A DNA stretch of 30,711 nt. Origin: Byssochlamys sp. IMV 00236 (taxonomy: Eukaryota; Ascomycota; Eurotiomycetes; Eurotiales; Thermoascaceae). The stretch spans positions 1-30,711 of the forward strand of contig MSJH02000219.1 of assembly GCA_001931875.2 (NCBI GenBank). Reading direction: 5' to 3'. This document shows positions 1-9,826 of this stretch, piece after piece. The notes under the pieces are model-generated. The model searched no databases. It saw only the letters and a program-made list of their open reading frames with translations, and was not told where the DNA came from. Within the stretch, counting starts at the first letter, position 1; each line of letters opens with the position of its first letter. A program made the translations under genes and the position numbers.

Positions 1-343
1 TTATACTGAGAATTGAACTAACTGATAACTGAACTGATTGATTTATTTAAAAATATTAAACATATTTATACTAAAAATATTAAGTTTAGTTTGATTGAAC
101 TTCATGTGGGGCATGAACTTCGTACGGGTCACCAAATTCATCAGTTTCAACTCCGCTTTCGTTACAGTGTAATTTTGTTGGATTGGTTCGCTACAATAAG
201 ACATGCAGAGCACAAGATACCAATAAGGGTATCAACAACAGTATTGTAAATCAAACGCAAGAAGTCACGTGACCTCCTAGAAAAAGATAAAAGGAAATCA
301 TCCTCGTTCTGTTGGAACCGCTGATGATATTTAAGGAAATCAT
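1..343. other. Intergenic, no gene recognised
   Basis: AT-rich sequence to the left of the tRNA. I see no coding exon with family resemblance and no repeat. An open frame on the minus strand covers part of it but also runs through the tRNA and is therefore not credible as a protein. Confidence 0.5.
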
Positions 344-415
344 TGCTCGTTGGCTGGATTGAACAACCGACCTTCTGTTTACAAGACAGACGCACTACCA
401 CTGTGCTAAACGAGC
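344..415 (-). tRNA. tRNA-Thr (anticodon UGU)
   Basis: A full 72-nt cloverleaf is visible on the minus strand. The acceptor stem is GCTCGTT paired with AACGAGC, followed by discriminator A. The D stem GCAC/GTGC pairs, the anticodon stem TCTGT/ACAGA closes the loop CTTGTAA with anticodon TGT (plus-strand positions 381-383), and the T stem GGTTG/CAGCC closes the loop TTCAATC. It has no intron and CCA is not encoded, as expected for a nuclear eukaryotic tRNA gene. The internal A box (TAGCACAGTGG) and B box are the pol III promoter. No T4 run immediately follows the 3' end, so the terminator is not obvious. It decodes ACA and probably other ACN codons. Confidence 0.93.
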
Positions 416-1375
416 TGACATTTTCTGCTGAAATGGAAAAATAATATGTTCGAAAGAGCTTTTCTGTGGCCGTAAAAAAACGAGCTATTTATGGTCATCT
501 TTGCACTCATCCTATGCATCCATCCAAGAAATATACTACATGTTAAATTTTCTGTAATTTTTACAAGCGTCCAAGAAGATATTCACTGCAGAAGCAAAAT
601 GTATCCAGGTATCAATCAAGAAAAAGCTATTTTTTCACTAAATCTGTGGTGCTCCCATGTAATTTAGGTTCCGAAGTGACTTGTATCCACGAAAGGTACA
701 AGATTTCACAATAATGTGAAAGTGGTAGCAGTAGTAAGAGACAATAGGATACAGCAAGACTGAATTAATTCTTTTATTGATAAAGAATGATTCTTATTTA
801 TACTTTAAGTTTACTGTAGGATTATAGTTGACGTGCGTTTAATAGTTGTTCTAGGGTAGAGTAGCTTAATTAAGGGTTACCTAGTTTTTACTACTGTGAC
901 ATCTGAATTAAGAAATGATGTACTAGTTTCTGTCATTGTAAAAGGTAATTGCCTTAGTTTCAGTAAGCGTGAATTATGTTCAGATGCAGCAAATAACTCA
1001 TCAGGTGATAAATAATCACACTGACAACATTAAGTTTCCTGTATAAAACTCACACTTTATTTTAATAATATTCCTCTTTTCATAAATGAGGTATTAGTTG
1101 TAGTTTGCTGTTGTGATTGTTGTTAGTACTCGTGTAAATGTGCAGAATAAAAGCAAAGAAGTGATGAGTCTCTGTTTATCCTTTTATTAGAAGTGAGAGG
1201 AAGAGTTCATAGCAAAAAGAAATTAGGTTGTTTTAAAAGCGGCCGGAGTACTAATTAAGATATATGTAATAAAGTCAAATGTAATCTGACACGTAAAGCT
1301 TAGTATTAGACATGGTCAAATACGACAATAACCACCAATTATAATAGACATACATATTATTTACATTTATTTTAC
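416..1375. other. Intergenic, no gene recognised
   Basis: Almost 1 kb of AT-rich DNA between the tRNA and the 3' end of the AAR2 gene. I found no long open frame, no recognisable motif and no repeat. The right-hand part must contain the AAR2 3' UTR. Confidence 0.5.
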
Positions 1376-2774
1376 TTACTCCGTATTTACAACTACGGGA
1401 GCATCGTCATCATCATCTTCATCATCATCTGGAACGTTCCAATCGAATTTCTTTATAATAAACTTTTTTAACTTTGAATATCTATCTATTAGCTTTGGTT
1501 GTGAAGAAGGAACGTTTTGCTGGAAAGACTATAAAATAAAGAATCATATTAGCTCTTGTATTTTTTTTAAAAAAACCTACTTTTAACATAACACTTGTAA
1601 AGTTGTTTTCAGATAAAATATCACGAAAAAAGTCTTCAGGGCATTCATCCAGTTGAAATTGAAGAACATCTATCAATATTGAGTTCTTAGTATATAAGAA
1701 GTATACTGCGTAAATCGAGCTATACCCATAAAATCAATAAATAAGTCGGGATTGTCTTCCATCAATTGCTGACATGAGCAGAGAAGCTGTACAAGTTGCT
1801 TCCATTGATTAAATCCAGAAAAGTTCTGCGCCATCAAAAGGCAAACAAATGCAAGTTGCAATTCACCCAACATGATTCTATAGTCTTATACAAGTCAATA
1901 CCTTTTCTCTGTGTATTTTTGTCGTTATTATTTTACCATTGTGATATACTCTTTTCAGTAAATCCTTCACAAGCCATGATTTATCTAAGCTCCAGCGTGT
2001 TATTTCATCGCCTGACGCGCCCGTTGGAAAGGATTTTCTCAAATCAAATGGAGTAAATTCCATGCCTTCCTCCTTTTCAATTTGTCTACCAAGTCTTTTA
2101 TCTTTTACGTTGCTTTCGTCTATTGTTAGATTTGCATTTTTCTCAGGTAAATGGCTCACTTTGCCATTATTGGGAAGCACGCGTCGAACAAGTCCAGGTG
2201 TAATAAAGTTGGTCAACTTCTTCCAACGTTCATAGTATAAGGGAGGATCAAGCGGATAAGGTCCCATATTGCGATCAAATTCTCTGATATCTTTTTTACG
2301 CGTCAGTACATTTTTTTTTCTTTCATTTATCTTTTCTTACTTATACGATATCTCTCAGCCTGTGCTGGATCTATTTCTGTCTCATCACGCAAGTCTTCAG
2401 TCTGTGGATTCCATACTCGAACAAGAATCTAAAATAAGAAATATTATATGAGAAATATCATAAATCGGCTAATTGCTTTACTTCTTTTGATTCAAAAAAA
2501 TGAAAGAAGCCAGTTCTGATTCCTTGAACACCTTCTTTACTGGTAGATCTACAATAATATATCTTGTTAATAATTTAAATGTGTGGTTTTGTTTTAGATC
2601 TTTTTACGAAAAGTAAATGAAATGTAGTCCAGGCGGGATCATCTTGACTCCTTTAAATAAAGGACCAATAATCCAAGCATTGTAATCAATTCCGAATTCG
2701 AGATTAGGTGGTGCATCAAGAAAGAGTATAAAAGCTCCAATTTCAAATAATTTGTTGGCAAGTTCTTGATCCAT
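1376..2774 (-). CDS. AAR2: AAR2 splicing factor homolog (U5 snRNP assembly)
   Basis: AAR2 binds Prp8 in the cytoplasm during U5 snRNP biogenesis and keeps Brr2 off until nuclear import. Seven exons on the minus strand give a continuous 358-residue protein (human AAR2 is 384): 2608-2774, 2482-2548, 2341-2428, 1937-2290, 1726-1884, 1581-1669, 1376-1528. The phases agree at every junction, and introns carry CTGAC/TTGAC-type branch points. The N-terminus (MDQELANKLF, then EFGIDYNAW and KGVKMIPPGLHF) matches the first AAR2 domain. Later blocks match the helical C-terminal domain: GPYPLDPP...LTNFI, LGELQLAFVCLL, QLDECPEDFF, and the tail KKFDWNVP followed by an acidic run and APVVV. The ATG at 2774 aligns with the human start. 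Intron 4 (1885-1936) was chosen for phase, giving YHNDYRIMLGELQ. It is a single housekeeping gene; the next gene on this strand stops 140 nt upstream. Confidence 0.93.
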
Positions 2775-2914
2775 ATTTACAAGTGAAAGAAAAAAGTGAG
2801 CATAAAAGACAAAACTCAGTCATTCCTTACGAAAAAAAAAAAAAAGGTAAATTATACAATAGGAAGAGGTTTATTTACATATATTTATCAAGATAAACAC
2901 CAGGTTTATATTTT

Positions 2915-3559
2915 TTAAATAAGGAATTGTTTTGAAGACGACGTGTAGTCATGCTGCATAATAAAATTGGCTGCCTGGTTCTCACATCCTTGCTGAATAA
3001 TGCTGTCGTACGTCTCTGACGTATTTATGTTTGGTGAAGGAATAGTAGATGCTTTTGAAGATGAAGAGGAAGAAAGTGTTTCATGATCAAGGACCGGCAT
3101 TGATTCAAACTCTAAAGGAGAAAGTACGATCCCTCTTCTACGGGAAATGGATAAGTTTGACCGTTTAAACGATCTTGGCTTGACGTTGGATGGACATGGT
3201 AAAGAATGATATTGCCTAAGTTTTGTTAATCGTGCATTGATAGCCTGAAACCATACATCAAGCTCATATTCTGAATGACATTCCATAGTCCAAGTCTTTT
3301 GACGCTTTGCATGTCGTTGTTTGTAATTTGTAGTAGTCTCAAGCTTAAAGCAGTAATTGTGATTGAATGTGCTCGTCTTGACCACTCTTGACACTTCATG
3401 TAGACTGATTGCACAAGACGGATCCACAGAATGTTCGTGCTTGTAATATCTTAACTCTGTATCAAGCAAAACAAAGTACCTTGACTGCCATTTAGAAGAA
3501 CCGAGCTTATTTGTGGTGGATAGCTTGAATAACCAGCCAGAGAGGGTATGATCCATCAT
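2915..3559 (-). CDS. Small PH-domain protein
   Basis: Intronless 214-residue reading frame. Residues about 5-113 form a pleckstrin homology domain: a start of the type SGWLFKL, basic residues and KWQSRYFVLLDTELRYYK in strands 1-3, and the invariant C-terminal helix tryptophan in ELDVWFQAINARL. PH domains bind phosphoinositides or proteins and usually recruit the protein to membranes. The remaining 100 residues are polar, with a basic patch (KPRSFKRSNLSISRRRG) and serine runs, look disordered and contain no catalytic domain. Residues 1-2 are both Met; the second could be the true start. It lies 140 nt upstream of AAR2 on the same strand, with no obvious functional link. Family beyond the PH fold is not recognised. 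Confidence 0.85.
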   Translation of the reverse strand: MMDHTLSGWLFKLSTTNKLGSSKWQSRYFVLLDTELRYYKHEHSVDPSCAISLHEVSRVVKTSTFNHNYCFKLETTTNYKQRHAKRQKTWTMECHSEYELDVWFQAINARLTKLRQYHSLPCPSNVKPRSFKRSNLSISRRRGIVLSPLEFESMPVLDHETLSSSSSSKASTIPSPNINTSETYDSIIQQGCENQAANFIMQHDYTSSSKQFLI

Positions 3560-5097
3560 GAGATTAGAATGAAAGAAAGAGAAAAGAAGACCTTTATATC
3601 CCTTTTATTTATCAACAATATCGGTAGTCTGGGTACCTCCCTCTAATTTAATTAACTTTTGGTAATTATAGTATGCCGAAGGTTCTTAATAACAAACTTG
3701 CTTTATTTGAAAGCTTGGTCACTGTTAATTAAATGACCGACAAAAATGAGTTCTAGGTTGATAATGAAATGCTCTGTTTTAAAGAAGGAGAATAAGCAAT
3801 GTTCTATTCTTATAAGTGAGCAAAGGTTAATATATTGAATAATAAGCGTTTTTTTAAGCCTATAGAGTTTTATTTTAGGAAGAAATGGGCTTCATTGCTT
3901 CTGCGCATGATCAAAAAGATAGGCAATACAAATTTACCAAATTAGTGATTTTCAACATTAGGCAAATAGGCTTAAGTGCATTGTCAAAACTCTTTATTTA
4001 TGTGCATACGCCTAGATTATGCTTATTTTATACATCGTAAGTGTAAACAGTTGATCGCTTTTGAAAGAGCTTACTTCAACCTTTTTTTAATCTACTAAAT
4101 TCCGTCGGATAACATTATTCTGCGCAAAACAAATGTAATAAGATCCAACATAAAGACCTAGTTTTAAGCAGGTAAGGATGATCAGATCCGCTGATGTTGT
4201 TTATCAAGCAGTTGATAAGAGTCAACGGTAGGGTAACCATAAAAATGGCAAAGATAAAAACAATAGGAAATGTCTACTTAGTAAGCTTGTAACATAGAGT
4301 ATGTACGTGTGAAGATACTCACTTGGCGTGTATGGTTCTTGTAAAACTGAGTACACAGGGGAGCAATTTCTTTCAAATGTTCCTATTGTTACTGACGCAG
4401 TCTAGATCATTTCCTCTTTGGTAATGTTACTCAAATTATCCTCAATGTCACTAATGCTTAGTGTCAAGCTACTTAAAGAAGGCACCTAAGCATAACTAGA
4501 TTAGCGAAATAATGTTTAAACAATGACACTATTTGCATTATTTCTGTACAAACAGCTTACTTTTAACTACATGTAGCGAAAATTTTAGAGTTGCTTTATA
4601 AAGCGTTGTCAATATATTGTGTCACGTAATAATGTACCTGTCTAGAGCAGCAGTCTAGGGTTTATTGTGAACCTCCCAGAGCCTCATTTGTCATTTGAAA
4701 AAGAGTAATCCTAAGCTTGATGGCTAAAGTATAATGATGTCGTTGCTTTAGCTATTTTGGTCTATATACAGATACTAATTCTTGTAAACGAACTTGATAA
4801 AAGGCTTTAGTGTATTATTGATAAATGACGTATCTACATTTTTATGCTCGCTATTTTGAGTGACTTTAAAGGCAAAAAATGGCTTGGTCTTCCATTATTA
4901 GCGCATGGCGAAAGGGATAAAGATGATAGACACATTGTCTTCTCTCAACTGCTCGTATCAACTTTTGTTAATGACTGTTTGCGAAATGCAAGAACGAAGA
5001 ACATCATACGCTCATATAAAAACATTAAATCTTTTATTATTATTATAGTAACAGTAGTATAAAAGGACTAAACAAAGGACACTTACGACAAACTACA
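3560..5097. other. Intergenic, no gene recognised
   Basis: About 1.5 kb between the PH gene start and the transporter stop, AT-rich. A 72-codon open frame at 4844-5062 (+) has no family resemblance and no supporting splice structure, so I do not call it. The PH gene promoter must lie in the left part and the transporter 3' UTR in the right part. Confidence 0.5.
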
Positions 5098-7472
5098 TTA
5101 TGCAATGCTATAACAAACACTATGATTTGTCTCTATTCGTTCTATAGTATCTCTCTGAGCCTGTGTATCTTGACCATCCATCTCCTTATTCTCCACCGGC
5201 CTTTTGTCACTGTCTCTACTGTCCTCATTGCTTTTCTTGTCTTTTATCGATTCTTCCAACAACTCTGGCATATGCTTTTCTTCAAAGCGAACTCTCCATT
5301 TTGTTCCAAAAAAGTAGCACGTTAGTACAAATCCTGCGTTCAATAGATTGATAGCTGCTAGAATACTAAATAGAACACCTGTGCCAAGAGCATGAACGAC
5401 TGAAGATGAGAATATAGAAGTAATAGCTGCACCTATGCAACGAACAAAACTATTAATACCAACAGCCGTTGCAGAATATCCTAATCGAGTAAAGATATGT
5501 TGAGTAAAAAAATAACGTAAAACAAACACGTCTAACCTGGCTTAGAATCTACAAGATATACTGATGTTGGAGTGAAGGCCCACATTTGTCCTAAAGCATC
5601 TAGAAAAGGAGTATATGTTAGCTACAATTTGCCCCAGATATGACTTAGAGCCCACTTACAGACGAATAATCCTATAAGAGGTGCATAAACACCTATTTTC
5701 TTTTCAGTTGTCCAACCATAGATCAGGTACCCTATAGGAATGAATATAAAAGAGGGAATGGCAGCCTGTAGTCGCATCTCAGATACGACCTTGCGTCCTC
5801 CCGATTTTTTTGATAGTTTTGCAAGGACGTAATCAGAATGTCTGCCACTAAGGACAGATCCGATCATGAAGCCTCCGCCAAGAGAAAGATAACAAAGTCC
5901 AACTTTCCATTCGCTATATCCATAGATAGTCTTGAATGTATCTGTGATGGTTGGATTCTACAATTCGACATGTTAAACAAAGTAAATAAACAGTAAATAT
6001 GTAAAAAAAAAAAGAATGAATGCTTGCCAAGAAATATAATGATGCAAAAATAACGGTATTGTAAGCTGTTAAGAGATTGACCGTTGGATCATTAAGCATG
6101 ATTAGCATAGGTTTGAAGCTAATTGCTAGTGTCGCAAAGAAGGTTGGTTTAGCATGTTTTTCTATAGTGCCTTGCTTTCCTCGGTCATTTTGAACTTTAA
6201 ATTCTTCAATGAGCTCTCGGTCTGTTAATATATCGGGTCTTTGCTTCCTTAGTGTCTCTGGTAAAAATGCAGTTGTAAGTAGCAATAAAACACCTGCTAG
6301 AATTGCAGTAAAATAAAAGGTAGACCTCCAACCCAAATATTGACAAAGGAAGCCTGCAACACATTCATTTAGCGTTGTGATGAAATAGTAGCGTCAAGCT
6401 CTTACCTCCTATGGTAGGACCTATAATGGAAACAGGAATTTAGAGTGAATATGACAATATACTTTATGCCATCTACCTATAACGGGGCCAACAAGTGGTC
6501 CTGTATAGAATATTCCATACGCTGATCCTCTTGATTCCACAGCAATGGTATCTGCAATAACTCCGGCACCTATGTATATTTATTTTAGAAGCAAGGGATT
6601 GATTGATGCATTGAACTTTACCCAAGGTTAACCCAGCATTTGCACCAAAAGACTGCAAGCCTCGAAACACAATCAACATAGCAATATTTTTACATATTGC
6701 GCAAATGATACAGCTAACAACATTGATAACACCACTGATTATGTACATTCTTTTCCTTCCATATTGGTCGCTCAAAGCTGCCCAAAATAACGGCTGTTGA
6801 CGTTATTTTAGTAAAAAATGAAATGATTGATATATAATCGACTTACAGAGATTCCCATAAAGACTACAAAAGCAGAGACAGTACCATTGACTGCAGATAC
6901 TGTCGTTTTTAAGTCTTCAGCGACGGTTAATAAAGCAGGCATATACATCATCGAACTTAGAGGTCCACATAGACCACCGAGAGCAACGAGGAGAATGATG
7001 ACATTTTTTCTTTTTTCCGAGTAATTATTAGGATCATCACTTGCATATATATCTCCAAAGATGTATTTAAACCAATGTGATCTGCAGCCATCGTCTGCTT
7101 CGTGAACGGTGTTCGATTGGCTTACAGGTATAGATATGGAGTCCAGGTTATTTTCGCATTGATCTGGGGCATTAACAGGAGCATCTTGGCCGTGATTCGT
7201 TTGAGATGTCATTCCCTTTTCTAAAGTATTAAAAAGCTAAAGAAGTAAAAGAAAAGAGATAAAGAAGAATAAATCAGATCAAAGAAAATGATGGGTTTTG
7301 CTTTTGACCTTTTGCTTGAGCGGGACTGTAATGTTTGTATACTTACCGTGTCATCTCGTATATTTTCCTGCTCCTTCCCAACAAATGATCGCCGATTTTT
7401 CGGTGTAATATAAATTTGCAAGTTACATGGCTTTTGAGTGCTGTATGATATAAAGTGTTCGTCTGTTACCAT
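5098..7472 (-). CDS. MFS transporter, DHA1 (drug:H+ antiporter 1) family
   Basis: A 12-helix proton antiporter of the plasma or vacuolar membrane; DHA1 members export drugs, polyamines or organic acids, and the substrate here is unknown. Nine minus-strand exons: 7347-7472, 6847-7236, 6622-6793, 6477-6569, 6406-6420, 6028-6353, 5660-5957, 5537-5599, 5098-5480, with consistent phases, giving 621 residues. Motif A is seen in LSDQYGRKRM after helix 2 and antiporter motif C in GPVIGPTIGG (residues 257-266) in helix 5. A long hydrophilic loop (ETLRKQRP...) separates the two halves. A hydrophilic N-terminal tail of about 120 residues precedes helix 1. The first exon joins in phase through a GTAAGT donor; if that intron is instead in the 5' UTR, translation starts at 7212 and gives 571 residues. 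Exon 5 is a 15-nt microexon, and intron 6 (5958-6027) appears to be GC-AG. Confidence 0.87.
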
Positions 7473-7731
7473 TTTATCTGATACTCATTTATCATACTGA
7501 CATCTCTTTTGATTTAAAAGATGATTTTCTGATTCCAACTGATGGGTAAACATTGTTCCATATAGTTCCGAATAAGAAAAATAGATGTGTACCTTCCATT
7601 CTTTTAACCAACCGGAATATTTTAATTTCAAAAATATTGTAAAATCTTGTTTAATAGTACACAATAATGTAAGCGTTTAAAGTAAAGGTATAAGTAATAG
7701 TCTACACAAAAAAAAAAAAAACACTTTTATC

Positions 7732-8507
7732 TTAAAAGATCTGTATTCTCAAACTGATTCGGATACTCTCCTTTTCATCAACTGGATCGAGAAAGTTGTT
7801 TTCTCGTTGCAACTTCTTCAAAATGTTCTTTTGGAGGTCATATTTATTCTGAAAAAGCAGAATAAGTAAAAATAACAATGTTTTAAAAGTTAAAGATATT
7901 TACCTGGAGAGTGGCCAGCAGCTCAAACACTGACATCATACCCGTTCTTGGGTTCCAAGTGACAGGAATGGTCGCACTTTTTAATTCAGCAATTTGCCAT
8001 TTAGTTGGACTACAAAGACTGGATTTTATCAAAGTGATCTTGCCACAGGTACATTGTGTTCCAAACGCTGCTAAACCTTTGGCGGTTTCAATTGAAGCGT
8101 CTTGATACTTCAGTATCTCATTTCTATAGAATTGGTTGTCATGGTTATTAACTAAGTATCTTCAATAGAATGATCAATGTCTTCAGTAAAAAATGGTTCT
8201 GCAGGTTCCATTATTATCACTTCAAAACCATATTCACAGCCAATACCGTCAGCAAAGAGCCTTTCAGTTGGGTTATTCCAAACACCAGGTATCATATGGC
8301 TTTTGATATGAGACAACATCATTGATTCGCACCTTATGCGTAATATTAACAATGTGAGTATATTGCAAACATATTTCAATTAACAAACTAATCACTAACC
8401 CCTTATTTATAATAGAGAAATGCTTAAATAAGGTGTACACTACGTGCACGATGAAATCCACGAGAGGTTTAATGTTACAAGTGCTACATGTGATGTCGTC
8501 AACAAAC
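7732..8507 (-). pseudogene. Frameshifted gene of unrecognised family
   Basis: Protein-like sequence on the minus strand in three parts. 8400-8507 reads FVDDITCSTCNIKPLVDF onward; a clean intron at 8333-8399 (GTTAGT...ATAAG) joins it to CESMMLSHIKSHMIPGVW and on to FFTEDIDHSIED. There the frame ends in TAG near 8152. Coding character resumes one frame over with YLVNNHDNQFYRNEILKYQD, then runs to a second good intron (7849-7903) and a last exon 7732-7848 ending IRISLRIQIF-stop. A GT-AG intron removing the break would be only about 29 nt and would create a stop, so a one-base deletion is the simplest reading. CxxC pairs (CSTC, CTC) are visible, but no named domain. The 5' end is missing: an in-frame stop lies just upstream of 8507 and no ATG is available. 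It could be a live gene with a sequencing error. Confidence 0.45.
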
Positions 8508-8564
8508 CTTTTGCATGTGCAGCGTCAAGCTAAACCTTCTCAAAAAACAGATATCTTTCCATGC

Positions 8565-8830
8565 TCCTTGATGTAGAATATGACTTTTATAAAGCTTCAA
8601 AAAGAAAAAGAGATATGTGGTCAGTTGATCAACAAAGAACCAAGGTCATTCAAGAGTAACTTTATATCAATGGATATCCCACAGGACAGTCTTAGGTTAG
8701 GCAAGCGCTTTGGGTAGTATGCAGTTGTGAAATGACCTCACATATAGTGCCCAAAGGAAGCGCCTGTAGCATTAATCTTCTCGTGGATTTCCTCGTGCGC
8801 GTAGTGTTCATCTTAAATAAGGGTATAATA
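8565..8830 (+). pseudogene. Decayed, oppositely oriented relative of the 7732-8507 gene
   Basis: On the plus strand, interrupted protein-like sequence reads LLDVEYDFYKASKRKRDMW, stop, NGYPTGQ, stop, CEMTSHIVPKG and CSINLLVDFLVRVVFILNK. The last part (8765-8820) is homologous to the reverse complement of 8424-8479, which encodes CNIKPLVDFIVHVVYTLFK. I count about 48 matches in 57 aligned bases. The same reading frame is preserved, so the two are diverged copies of one coding exon in head-to-head orientation. Several stops within 260 bases show that this copy is dead. The family is not recognised. Confidence 0.4.
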
Positions 8831-8904
8831 TACTCTGCCTAGAAGGTTCTTTCATGGTTTTTATTGAAGCCAAGTCTTTGAAACAAGCCCTAGAAATCAG
8901 TTAA

Positions 8905-9240
8905 TATGATTGAAATAACCGAAAAAAAGCTCGTTCTCCAAAGGACTCCACGTAACTGCTTCAGTTTGAAAACTCCATACTTTCTGAGGAAAATTTTGAA
9001 GTTCGACATCACCATTCATCAATTGACATAACGTTCGTAATACTTTGGGAAAATTTCCTAGACTTTAATGCCTTCTGATCAGCACGATTACTGTTCAGCA
9101 GAAAAGGTGGCATCAAAAACAACGGCATGTTAGAAATAGCAATGAAGCAACTGTTTTGAACGTTTTCAATATGTATCGTTGATAACTTTGGCTGATTGGG
9201 AGAATGATTGATAAGCCTTGCAGGCCCTCATTAGAGCATT
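8905..9240 (-). pseudogene. Decayed coding fragment, unrecognised family
   Basis: Two minus-strand stretches in different frames look protein-like. The upstream one (about 9230-9045) reads NHSPNQPKLSTIHIENVQ and continues to MPLFLMPPFLLNSNRADQ. The second (about 9065-8905) reads NFPKVLRTLCQLMNG, then VWSFQTEAVTWSPLENELFF and ends in a stop. A frameshift near 9050 would connect them. No splice pair fits the change of frame. It sits upstream of the 7732-8507 remnant on the same strand and could be an earlier part of the same decayed gene, split by the inverted piece at 8565-8830; that is inference. Confidence 0.3.
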
Positions 9241-9826
9241 TTCCGAGTAGCCAAAACAGGCTACAACTCTATTCTATATAATATAATAATACTGTTTTTT
9301 TGATTTTTTGATTGGCTGGTCAAAATCTTGAATTTTAAATACAAATCACTGTAGTTGATTTCTTCTTCATAAATCATCTTTGCATCAATAAAATGAGACT
9401 AAGAAATTTTGATTATTGTTATTATTATTATTAATCCTGGACCAAAAGTCAAAAAAAAAGACATGTACATGTCTCATCTAAAGAATGCATAGTCTGTAAT
9501 AAAATAGGTCAGAGAGTTAAAACAGTCGCGTATATAACTCAACAATAAGTACAACATAGACATGATTAAGACCAAAAATTAATTACAAAAAGGCAGTGTT
9601 GCTACAAAAGAGTATATTGAATAGAGAGGTTCTTGTAGTTATTATAACTTCTTTAAAGTATACAAGAGTTATTTTTGGTAGGCAAACCTTTCCCCAGAAT
9701 TTCCCCGGATTTTTTGTAGGTCAGCAACTGGATATTCACACAGTCCAAGTTTTCTCTCTCTTCTTCTTCTTCTTTCTTTATTTTTTTTTTTTTTTTCATC
9801 CTTTGCATCATTACTAAAAGTTATAA
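9241..9826. other. Upstream region of the zinc-cluster regulator
   Basis: AT-rich stretch with a short TTA-repeat tract (about 9414-9434), a perfect 16-nt palindrome AGACATGTACATGTCT (9459-9474), and a pyrimidine-rich block with a long T run (about 9755-9796) ending about 30 nt before the ATG at 9827. The pyrimidine tract is typical of fungal core promoters. No gene is seen. Confidence 0.4.

Noticed and set aside
162..401. 79-codon frame (-)
   Set aside because: Overlaps most of the tRNA-Thr gene, which fully explains the sequence.
4844..5062. 72-codon frame (+)
   Set aside because: No family resemblance, ends in low-complexity Ile/Val codons, no partner exon; chance frame in intergenic DNA.
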